From Herpetosiphon aurantiacus DSM 785 (GTDB lineage Bacteria > Chloroflexota > Chloroflexia > Chloroflexales > Herpetosiphonaceae), in contig CP000877.1 of the NCBI GenBank assembly GCA_000018565.1, positions 35,205-99,204 on the forward strand: DNA of 64,000 bases, written 5' to 3'. The notes under the pieces are model-generated. The model saw nothing but the letters and a program-made list of their open reading frames with translations, did no database searches and had not been told where the DNA came from. A program made the translations under genes and the position numbers. Of the stretch, positions 36,556 through 42,648 are shown piece by piece. Position 1 is the first letter of the stretch, and each line of letters starts with the position of its first letter.

Positions 36556-36586
36556 GCGCTGGCAGTGCTGGTTACACTGCCAGCGC
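36556..36586 (-). promoter_or_regulatory. Leader stem-loop of the SWIM gene
   Basis: GCGCTGGCAGTG and CACTGCCAGCGC form a perfect 12-bp stem with a 7-base loop, TAACCAG on the minus strand. It lies about 30 bases before the ATG at 36527 and just after the stop of the upstream gene. The loop with flanking bases (GTGTAACCAGCAC) resembles those at 37948-37976 and 39226-39264. Confidence 0.6.
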
Positions 36587-36601
36587 ATTGTTTTAAGCTT
36601 C

Positions 36602-36943
36602 TCAACCGACACAGTTTCCCTTGACCTTGATAATCCGCAAACTCCCTGCACGATGGTGCTGCTTGCGCTGTTTTTCGATCATTTCCGCAATCCCCCCACG
36701 TCCATTGGCCACGAGTTTGCGTACCAGATCTTCCAATCCTGCTCGATCATAGCTGGCGACCATCGTTGGTCGGGTGATTTCCATCGTCGCAATCCCTTCA
36801 AGCACGACCTTCCCTCCTTGGGCTTCGACCAAACTGCTTAAGATCGTTCGGGCCTGCTCACGCTCGGTATTCAAGTTGGCGATCTGGTCGTCTAAAGCGG
36901 CGATGGTCTGATACAGCGTGACAATTTGTGCATCGTTTGACAT
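36602..36943 (-). CDS. Hypothetical protein with N-terminal coiled coil, 113 residues
   Basis: The N-terminus is a probable coiled coil (LYQTIAALDDQIANLNTERE), followed by GGKVVLEGIATMEITRPTMV and a C-terminal basic region (MIEKQRKQHHRAGSLRIIKV). The pattern resembles small phage or plasmid proteins that modulate recombination or replication, but I cannot name a family. GGAAGGAGAA precedes the start at 36943, directly after a perfect stem-loop. Confidence 0.6.
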   Translation of the reverse strand: MSNDAQIVTLYQTIAALDDQIANLNTEREQARTILSSLVEAQGGKVVLEGIATMEITRPTMVASYDRAGLEDLVRKLVANGRGGIAEMIEKQRKQHHRAGSLRIIKVKGNCVG

Positions 36944-36961
36944 GAGTGGTTCTCCTTCCTG

Positions 36962-36990
36962 ATCGGCAGCGGCTCTATGCCGCTGCCGAT
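36962..36990 (-). promoter_or_regulatory. Leader stem-loop of the 36943 gene
   Basis: ATCGGCAGCGG (36962-36972) and CCGCTGCCGAT (36980-36990) are perfect inverted repeats around a 7-base loop. The hairpin lies between the ArdC stop and the GGAAGGAG ribosome-binding site of the next gene. Confidence 0.6.
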
Positions 36991-37001
36991 TTTCTCTCTC
37001 G

Positions 37002-37925
37002 TTAAGCGGCGATCACGGTGGTTGAGCGGCGGCGCTTGGCAGCGGCAACGGCGGGGGGCGGTGGCTCAGGTGCTCCCTCGTTGGCCTCATCGGCTGGCTC
37101 CACAATCGCCATGACCTGCTTCGTAATCGCTTGAATATGCCCTAAGACCTGCTTGATGAGGGCCGTCCCTCCCTCGCTGGCCGACCATCCGGCGATATAG
37201 GGAAACGAGCGCTCACCACTGTCAATCCCCAAACACGCGCATACCTGAAACGCGACCCCTTCCGCGATGGTTTCATGGGCCTCGCGGGTGTGCTTGCCCT
37301 CGGTTAAGTGGTGGGCGATTTCGTGGATCAAGGTCTTGAGCATTTGCGCCTTGGCAGTGGGACGTACCCAAATGCGTTTTGACACGGCGGAATAATAGCC
37401 CATGGCCTCGCTCAATTCGTGGGCTACGTCGCTACTGACGGTCAAGCCGTCGCGGGTCGCATATGTAACCAAGCGATCATACACGTCGTGGCCGCGTTCC
37501 TCGGTCAACACCGGACAATCCAGCGTAGGGATGTCGTCGCCTTCGGTTTGACTGATATCAAACACATGTTCAATCCCGAAGTAGACATGCGTTTCCTCGC
37601 TACCTGTGGCGGCATCAACATTGGTCGCAACGCGCGGGGCATAAATCATGATGCCCTTTGCGCCTTTCTTAACACTACGGCCCAGTTTTCGCCAAGTATG
37701 AAAGCCTGCTACCCGTTCGGCGGCGGGGTTTTGCAGCCAAATCAACATAGCATTGTTCACGCTGTAGCTGTGAAACTTTGCGTTAGCGGCCAACACGGCT
37801 TTAAAGCTATCACTATCCAAAATCGCTTGCACCCCCTCCATCAGCGCTACATCAAGCTGGCTGCGGCGTTCGGTATCACGGGCTTGGCGTTCATCGGCGG
37901 TTAAGAGCTTGCGGTTGGTGTTCAT
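37002..37925 (-). CDS. ardC: ArdC-type antirestriction protein (ssDNA-binding domain plus zincin peptidase)
   Basis: Start 37925 (MNTNRKLLTA) follows AAAGGGAGCC; 307 residues. Residues 20-135 match the ArdC N-terminal ssDNA-binding domain: FHSYSVNNAMLIWLQNPAAE, then VAGFHTWRKLGRSVKKGAKG and the IYAPR strand. Residues 145-270 are a zincin-like metallopeptidase with HEIAHH at 201-206 and a downstream glutamate in ETIAEGVAFQV. ArdC proteins enter recipients with conjugative DNA and protect it from restriction. The C-terminal 40 residues are low complexity (EPPPPAVAAAKRRRS). Its presence marks the 34.8-39.3 kb segment as conjugative plasmid or ICE DNA. A strong sigma-70-type promoter drives it. 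Confidence 0.88.
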   Translation of the reverse strand: MNTNRKLLTADERQARDTERRSQLDVALMEGVQAILDSDSFKAVLAANAKFHSYSVNNAMLIWLQNPAAERVAGFHTWRKLGRSVKKGAKGIMIYAPRVATNVDAATGSEETHVYFGIEHVFDISQTEGDDIPTLDCPVLTEERGHDVYDRLVTYATRDGLTVSSDVAHELSEAMGYYSAVSKRIWVRPTAKAQMLKTLIHEIAHHLTEGKHTREAHETIAEGVAFQVCACLGIDSGERSFPYIAGWSASEGGTALIKQVLGHIQAITKQVMAIVEPADEANEGAPEPPPPAVAAAKRRRSTTVIAA

Positions 37926-37947
37926 AGGTTGGCTCCCTTTTGCTTGG

Positions 37948-37976
37948 CGGCAGCGGTGCTGGTACACGCGCTGCCG
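37948..37976 (-). promoter_or_regulatory. Leader stem-loop of ardC
   Basis: CGGCAGCG (37948-37955) and CGCTGCCG (37969-37976) pair. On the minus strand the loop region reads CGTGTACCAGCAC. The hairpin lies between the promoter and the AAAGGGAGCC ribosome-binding site, and nearly the same leader precedes the gene at 39213. Confidence 0.6.
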
Positions 37977-37995
37977 TTCTTGATGTCTTGTCTAT

Positions 37996-38024
37996 ATTAT
38001 ATAATTTTTCGATGTTTTTGTCAA
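37996..38024 (-). promoter_or_regulatory. Sigma-70-type promoter of ardC
   Basis: On the minus strand TTGACA (38024-38019), a 17-base spacer and TATAAT (38001-37996) match the consensus exactly. The surrounding bases, including TTCTGATGCCCTAAAACG further upstream, are duplicated at 39268-39350. Confidence 0.85.
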
Positions 38025-38063
38025 TACTTTTCTTTGCGTTCTGATGCCCTAAAACGCCTTTCT

Positions 38064-38342
38064 CTAGTATTCGTCAGGTAACAATATCGTGGTGCTGGCG
38101 CGGTCGGCTTCCGTGATAATCCAGATCGTGATCCCCTCAAATCGCAGGCTCCCAAATACGCGATAGCCCTCGTTAATCGCCTCCATGTTGGCCTCGATGT
38201 CCTCGGCTTCCATCTGCCACTGACAGCATGTGTGCTGCTGAATCAACCAAAGCAGATCATAGGGTGGGATATTCAGCGCATTGATGCCACGGGTTAGAAG
38301 GACACGACCGAGATCGAACGCTGGACGAAGTGGGCTGTTCAT
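38064..38342 (-). CDS. Conserved mobile-element protein of unknown function, 92 residues
   Basis: The C-terminus VFGSLRFEGITIWIITEADR followed by ASTTILLPDEY is a highly recognisable ending of a small protein family common on plasmids and ICEs, often misnamed in databases as a restriction subunit. The N-terminal LGRVLLTRGINALNI and the acidic EAEDIEANMEAINEGY also fit. AAAGGAGT precedes the start. No enzymatic motif is visible. Its stop lies close to the ardC promoter copy. Confidence 0.7.
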   Translation of the reverse strand: MNSPLRPAFDLGRVLLTRGINALNIPPYDLLWLIQQHTCCQWQMEAEDIEANMEAINEGYRVFGSLRFEGITIWIITEADRASTTILLPDEY

Positions 38343-38365
38343 AGCATGACTCCTTTGGTGATATG

Positions 38366-38396
38366 GCGGCGCGAACGCTGGTCTATTCGCTGCCGC
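38366..38396 (-). promoter_or_regulatory. Leader stem-loop of the 38342 gene
   Basis: GCGGC (38366-38370) plus GCGAA (38371-38375) pair with TTCGC (38386-38390) and GCCGC (38392-38396) with one bulged base. The minus-strand loop contains AGACCAGC, similar to the ACCAGC loops of the neighbouring leaders. It lies 25 bases before the start at 38342. Confidence 0.5.
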
Positions 38397-38423
38397 GTCG
38401 GCTTTGCCTTCGGTCGGGGATTG

Positions 38424-38951
38424 TTAATCCTGTTGATACACCACCACGCGGATGGTTTGGGCCGTGGTTTTCTTAGCAAGGTCACGGTGTGCCGTTTCAT
38501 GCGCAGCGGTGTAGGCCGCATCGCCCATAATCCAGCGCTGCCGCTTGGCGGGAACCTTCGCGCGGGGTTCGCGATACCATGCCCCGTCGCGGATCAGCAT
38601 CGTGCTGTAGATCCGCTGGGCCTCGTTGCGGATCTGGATGTGGATCGCGTCGTCGTCGCGGTCGGCGCTGATCTGGATGCTGTGGGTGTCGGCTACATCT
38701 TCCAACAAGCGGCGCAGTTCGCGTGCGCCAAACTGATAGCACGCCTCGCCAACCACCAGATGCACGATGGTGCTGTTGGGCTTGGTGAAGGCCGCGCGTA
38801 CCACGCTCACTCCCATCCAGCGGCTCGCATGGATCGTGCGCTCGGTTGGGCGTGGTGCGGCTGGTTGCGGCGTGGCGACAGGCTGGACAATCACGGGGGC
38901 GGTGGCGTTGTAGCTGAACAAGTCCATTTGCTGGCTGGTGGCTGCGTGCAT
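38424..38951 (-). CDS. Hypothetical protein, 175 residues
   Basis: Start 38951 (MHAATSQQMD) is set by GAGAGGAG. An N-terminal proline/alanine-rich linker (PVIVQPVATPQPAAPRPTER) is followed by a compact domain with THASRW-like MGVSVVRAAFTKPNSTIVHL, ACYQFGARELRRLLEDVADT and a C-terminal QRWIMGDAAYTAAHETAHRD. The HETAH pattern resembles a degenerate HExxH but lacks the second metal histidine; I do not call it a peptidase. Unknown function; cassette gene. Confidence 0.6.
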   Translation of the reverse strand: MHAATSQQMDLFSYNATAPVIVQPVATPQPAAPRPTERTIHASRWMGVSVVRAAFTKPNSTIVHLVVGEACYQFGARELRRLLEDVADTHSIQISADRDDDAIHIQIRNEAQRIYSTMLIRDGAWYREPRAKVPAKRQRWIMGDAAYTAAHETAHRDLAKKTTAQTIRVVVYQQD

Positions 38952-38973
38952 GGGGGTCGCTCCTCTCGCGCTG

Positions 38974-38997
38974 CGAGCGGCCAGCGTTGGCCGCTCG
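38974..38997 (-). promoter_or_regulatory. Leader stem-loop of the 38951 gene
   Basis: CGAGCGGCCA (38974-38983) and TGGCCGCTCG (38988-38997) form a perfect 10-bp stem with a 4-base loop. It lies after the stop of the 39213 gene and 22 bases before the ATG at 38951. Confidence 0.6.
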
Positions 38998-39012
38998 TAA
39001 CTCCACACTCAT

Positions 39013-39213
39013 TTAGGCGGCGTAGTCGTACTCAGCCATCACGGGGATGCTCGCGGGCATGGGGAATTGCGTGCGGCTCCACCGCTCTACGTCAATTTCC
39101 CACAAGCGACCCTTTAATGCGTCAATCTGAGCGCGGATCGTGGCTTCGTAGGCTTCCAAGGCGGTATCACTCAAGGTTTCTACGTCGATGGTGATGTCAG
39201 GTGTGGTGTTCAT
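39013..39213 (-). CDS. Small hypothetical protein, 66 residues
   Basis: The sequence MNTTPDITIDVETLSDTALE and the following YEATIRAQIDALKGRLWEID are acidic and helical, probably coiled coil; the tail is VMAEYDYAA. It starts with the same AAAGGGAGCCAACCTATG context as ardC and is driven by a near-identical promoter. First gene of the minus-strand cassette. Confidence 0.6.
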   Translation of the reverse strand: MNTTPDITIDVETLSDTALEAYEATIRAQIDALKGRLWEIDVERWSRTQFPMPASIPVMAEYDYAA

Positions 39214-39225
39214 AGGTTGGCTCCC

Positions 39226-39313
39226 TTTGTGCTAGACAGCAGCGGCGCTGGTACACTCGCTACCGTTCTTGATTTCTTGCCTATATTATATAATTTTTCG
39301 ATGTTTTTGTCAA
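39226..39313 (-). promoter_or_regulatory. Promoter and leader stem-loop of the 39213 gene
   Basis: On the minus strand TTGACA (39313-39308), a 17-base spacer and TATAAT (39290-39285) match consensus and duplicate the ardC promoter. The leader contains GGTAGCGAGTGTACCAGCGC and CGCTGCTG, giving a weaker version of the ardC hairpin with the same GTGTACCAGC loop. Confidence 0.8.
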
Positions 39314-40137
39314 TTCCTTTCTTCGCGTTCTGATGCCCTAAAACGACCAATTCCAACCAATTCAGCGCCTTGATTTTTGGGCTTGGCGTTGGCTGGTTGG
39401 GGTCGTTTCGTGGGGGCTGTGACGCGCTGTATAGGCGTGTGCGGGGCGTTTGCTAGTATGGTCGTTCGGCTTCGCGCGGCGCTCCGCGCGTTGATTGGCC
39501 TGCCGCGCACGGCAGTTTCCTTGGCCGTGAGAGATGGAGAGGAGGAGGGTGAAGGAAGGGTTGGATGGGGGTTTGGGGGAAGGAAGGGAAAACTTGGGGC
39601 TATGGTTTCCCTTCCTTCCCCCAAGAAGAACCTTTCGGCGTAGATTGGCGCGTTCGCGCCAGCACTACCATTTGTGTTTGGATATGAACCACATGATTGC
39701 CGCGCAGCGGCCACCATTCAGTAACCACCCAAAAGAGGGTGTGAACATTTGGTGATTATGGCTCGCTTGCGGGGCGCATGACGGTGGGTCAGGCGGCGCG
39801 GACAATTGAGGAATAGGATGCCTAGCGAGGTGGCACGGATGGCTCGCGGCGCACGACGGTTCGCGGGTGCAGTGGGTTCGTGGATGCAGCTGGGGTTGCG
39901 GGAATCAATCAAAGCGTGGGGTGGCATTGGCTCGCGAAATGGCGTGCAGAGCACCGCAAGAAGACCCGCCACCACCATAGAATGCTGTGGCCAACGGGAT
40001 TGAGGGTACGGTAATGGCATTTATTGACTGTGATAGCTGGTGGCGCGGCTTCTGGAGGTTCGAACCATGACCAGGGCATGGTGAGTAGGCATGGTAGGAT
40101 ACACAGAGCAATTCATCCAGTCATCATGGAGCGATGC
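39314..40137. other. Non-coding region with polypurine hairpin
   Basis: No convincing gene. A purine-rich stretch (39530-39600) ends in a perfect 19-bp inverted repeat: arms 39573-39591 (TTGGGGGAAGGAAGGGAAA) and 39606-39624, loop 14 bases. One arm is almost pure purine, the other pure pyrimidine. The location next to plasmid-type genes makes an origin, transfer or boundary role possible. A 31-base block at 40057-40087 is repeated at 51166-51195. Confidence 0.5.
40057..40087 (+). repeat. Dispersed 30-base repeat, copy 1
   Basis: AGGTTCGAACCATGACC then GGCATGGTGAG recurs at 51166-51195 with two or three changes. It lies 50-80 bases before the TIGR02391-type gene. GGTTCGAACC is itself a palindrome; a tRNA T-arm was considered but the stem does not pair. 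Confidence 0.5.
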
Positions 40138-41265
40138 ATGCTAACACCACCCGATCCGCAACACCAGTATGTCGTGGCTTTATCGCGTCTTATCCATCAA
40201 GGCAATGCCTTGTTTAAACAGTATGATCGACTTTCTTTTATCATTTGGAATCGTCATCACCACGATAAAGCCGTGCAGAGCCACCGTGACTTTCAGGCGT
40301 GGGTCGATCATGCAAAGAGCGACTTGCACCCAGCCGATCATGACGAATTCTGCACGATTCTGGCCGAAGGGGATAGTATCAGCTGGGAGCGTGCATGGGA
40401 CATTGTCACAGGCACGATAGAGCATGTGTGGGAGAATCAGCAGGAAGCATATAGTATTGGCCAACGGTGCATTATGAAGCGCTTTCTGCGGCTGCGTGAT
40501 TATCTCAAAGCGCTGCGGATTCGCCTCGCCCCACCCTCGCCCTTGTCTGCTGATTTTTATCAGCAATTTGCCGACCAATTCCACCGGATGAGTCCCGATA
40601 TGATTGATGAATTGTTTATCACGAGTGGCTGTATGATCCAGTATTGGATACCACCCTATAAGCCGCAAACGAAACAAAGTGCCGATCGGGCGTATGGCTG
40701 GCTGGACGGATTAAATCTGTATATGCCTGATTCGCTGGTCGCGATGGTCGAGACGGTCTACCAAGCCTACCGAGACTATAAACGGTTCCCGCGTGATCAG
40801 ACCCTCGATCCAATTCAAGGTGCGCTGCGGGATCTGAAACTGGCAGACACGAAGCCATCACTACTTACCCGCTACGAGCTGCACCCGCGCGTGGTCGAGC
40901 GAGCAACCCTGCTTTGGCAGATTGGCGAATATGACACCGCGTTATCGCAGGTGTGTATCGAACTTGATAATGCGGTTAAAGCGAAATCGGGTCTCAAGGA
41001 GGACGGCACCACCTTAATGCGAACAGCCTTTTCACCCAAAAAAACACGGTTGGCCATCGATCCCCGCTTTGGCAATCAACAAGGCTTTATGGATCTGTTT
41101 GCGGGGGTGATGGATGCCATTCGCAACCCACGCGCCCATCACCACAAAAGCAATTTAAGCGCGGATGAGGCTATCGAATGGCTGGCATTCCTGTCAGCCC
41201 TGTTTCGGGTGCTTGATGCGACAATCATCAATACCCCTGATGAAACCGAGGCAAGGGGTACCTAA
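40138..41265 (+). CDS. TIGR02391/Ymh-type C-terminal domain protein, 375 residues
   Basis: Start 40138 (MLTPPDPQHQ) follows GGAG with 6-base spacing. Residues 255-375 match the TIGR02391 family: ELHPRVVERATLLWQIGEYD, ALSQVCIELDNAVKAKSGLK, DGTTLMRTAFSPKKTRLAID, MDAIRNPRAHHHK and ALFRVLDA. This HEPN-like helical domain (RNPRAHH resembles the HEPN RxxxxH-type motif) is frequent near R-M and abortive-infection genes. Residues 1-250 are helical with no recognised family. The gene stands alone. If the RNPRAH motif is catalytic, it would be an RNase; that is inference. Confidence 0.65.
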   Translation: MLTPPDPQHQYVVALSRLIHQGNALFKQYDRLSFIIWNRHHHDKAVQSHRDFQAWVDHAKSDLHPADHDEFCTILAEGDSISWERAWDIVTGTIEHVWENQQEAYSIGQRCIMKRFLRLRDYLKALRIRLAPPSPLSADFYQQFADQFHRMSPDMIDELFITSGCMIQYWIPPYKPQTKQSADRAYGWLDGLNLYMPDSLVAMVETVYQAYRDYKRFPRDQTLDPIQGALRDLKLADTKPSLLTRYELHPRVVERATLLWQIGEYDTALSQVCIELDNAVKAKSGLKEDGTTLMRTAFSPKKTRLAIDPRFGNQQGFMDLFAGVMDAIRNPRAHHHKSNLSADEAIEWLAFLSALFRVLDATIINTPDETEARGT

Positions 41266-41434
41266 AGCAATCTCGTGACGAGTTCATCCATCATTATAAA
41301 AAGATGGTGGATAAAAAAACTTCTCAGCCTATCAACCCCACAACCTCCAACCCCACCACGCCTGTGAGGTAGTATTTCTAGCGGGCCGCCTCTGTCATCA
41401 TCCTATCATTCCCATTCAGCCACGGCCTTGGTAT

Positions 41435-41478
41435 CCTTGATTGCATGACCAGATTACGATCTGGTCATGCAATCAAGG
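41435..41478 (+). promoter_or_regulatory. Perfect 20-bp hairpin overlapping a ribosome-binding site
   Basis: CCTTGATTGCATGACCAGAT (41435-41454) and ATCTGGTCATGCAATCAAGG (41459-41478) are exact inverted repeats around TACG. The AAGG at the end of the second arm is the first half of AAGGAGG, the ribosome-binding site of the ATG at 41486. If transcribed, folding would mask translation; as DNA it could be an operator. Confidence 0.75.
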
Positions 41479-41485
41479 AGGTTTT

Positions 41486-42088
41486 ATGACCTATCATATC
41501 CCAACAGCGCTTCCACCCCGACCGCACATCCACCCGGTGGTCTGGTTCCCCTGGTTTGGCGGCCTCCTGAGCATCTGCTTTGGGATCTATCGATTCAACA
41601 CACTGGTACCACCGTACACGGGATCAATAACGTCCTTGCGGCTAGTACCCAAAGGTTTTCTTGCATTCGGCGCGACCATCCTCTGTATCATCCTCGTTGT
41701 GGTCAGCGTCGTTACCTTTTGGACGCGCTATCGGCGGAACACATGGCGCATCATGACGGGGTTGCTGATCGGGATTGCCATGCTCTTTTTCTGGATTGCT
41801 GTTAACATCCCTCACCATCTCCCGTGGTTTATCGAGAGTCCACTTTACCAACGCAACCCTGCATGGATTCAGGCCGCAGAATCCAGTCCGTGGCTCATTC
41901 TTGGCGGTGCAGGCAGCCTCCTCGGTGCAAGCTTCCTCATCCTCGTGATGCGCCTCGTTGGCAAAAAGGACGAGCATGGGTCGGTCAAGCCAGATGCGCA
42001 GCAAGCCTCGAACGTGGCCACCGTCATTATTTATGATAGACCACCGCTATCCTCCACGGCGAACGATAATAGCGAGGGCGAGGCGTAG
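41486..42088 (+). CDS. Membrane protein with about four helices, 200 residues
   Basis: Start 41486 (MTYHIPTALP) is set by AAGGAGG. Hydrophobic helices: WFPWFGGLLSICFGIYRF, FLAFGATILCIILVVVSVV, MTGLLIGIAMLFFWIAVNI and LILGGAGSLLGASFLILVM. The C-terminal 45 residues are hydrophilic (KKDEHGSVKPDAQQASN). No family recognised. Its translation may be controlled by the hairpin just upstream. Codon use matches the GC-rich host-like parts rather than the AT-rich islands. Confidence 0.7.
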   Translation: MTYHIPTALPPRPHIHPVVWFPWFGGLLSICFGIYRFNTLVPPYTGSITSLRLVPKGFLAFGATILCIILVVVSVVTFWTRYRRNTWRIMTGLLIGIAMLFFWIAVNIPHHLPWFIESPLYQRNPAWIQAAESSPWLILGGAGSLLGASFLILVMRLVGKKDEHGSVKPDAQQASNVATVIIYDRPPLSSTANDNSEGEA

Positions 42089-42165
42089 GCTCTCGGGATA
42101 CACTGCCCCCATCAGCAGTCGAACGATGCGTTGGTGGAGCCACATCCTCTACCATAAGCACTATA

Positions 42166-42194
42166 TCCACTATCGTGAGGGATACTGGACAAAA
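42166..42194 (+). repeat. Dispersed 29-base motif, copy 1
   Basis: TCCACTATCGTGAGGGATAC followed by TGGACAAAA. It recurs at 51208-51236 and 56895-56923 with one to three changes. Confidence 0.6.
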
Positions 42195-42200
42195 TAAAGA

Positions 42201-42635
42201 TTATGCTGATTCAGCACCAACCAGCAGTCCTTCCAGCCGAACCAAGGCTGCTGCCAGCGCTCGCTCGGCGGTCGCCCGTTGTGATCCGGTTAAGCGTTCC
42301 TCACAATCCACGCTCAACCCATGCCGCCCGACCACCTTGCTTTCAATCGTTCGGGCCAGCGCCCACAGCTGATCGCGTTGGGCCTGATTGAGTTTGCCAT
42401 TGCCTGCAAACTCACTGCGCACTCGATCCACCTCGCGCTGCCACCGCCGATAATCCAGCTGCGGGTCGTCGATGCTCAAGGCGACTTCGGTACGCTCAGC
42501 CAATTTCTGTGGCTCCCGCGCGATGCACTCCAAAATCACCCACCGCACATTCACGGCCAAGTATTCCACCAGCAGTGCCTCCAACGTGGCGACCAACTGC
42601 CTGCCATTTGCCTTGGTCTGCATCGTATAGTACAT
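42201..42635 (-). pseudogene. Truncated copy of the 51243-51986 zinc-binding protein gene
   Basis: From MQTKANGRQLVATLEALLVE to the end (LVRLEGLLVGAESA) the translation is about 85% identical to the C-terminal 140 residues of the protein at 51243-51986. The zinc-finger N-terminal half is missing, and DNA similarity ends abruptly near 42626, just before a short AT-rich stretch. The homology continues past the stop through the 29-base motif at 42166. It is a partial segmental duplication. The remaining frame is open and could still be translated from ATG 42635, but no ribosome-binding site is visible. Confidence 0.7.
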
Positions 42636-42648
42636 AAAATCTATCTAT

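Noticed and set aside
38424..38951. Zinc metallopeptidase because of HETAH
   Set aside because: HETAH is not the HExxH motif and no further metal ligand is evident.
39310..39717. Frame with PNPHPTLPSPSSSPSLTAKE as a gene
   Set aside because: Composition follows the purine/pyrimidine bias of the region and the frame crosses the hairpin; no ribosome-binding site.
40057..40087. tRNA T-arm (GGTTCGAACC) as evidence of a tRNA gene or attachment site
   Set aside because: The five-base stem does not pair and no acceptor or anticodon arm is present.
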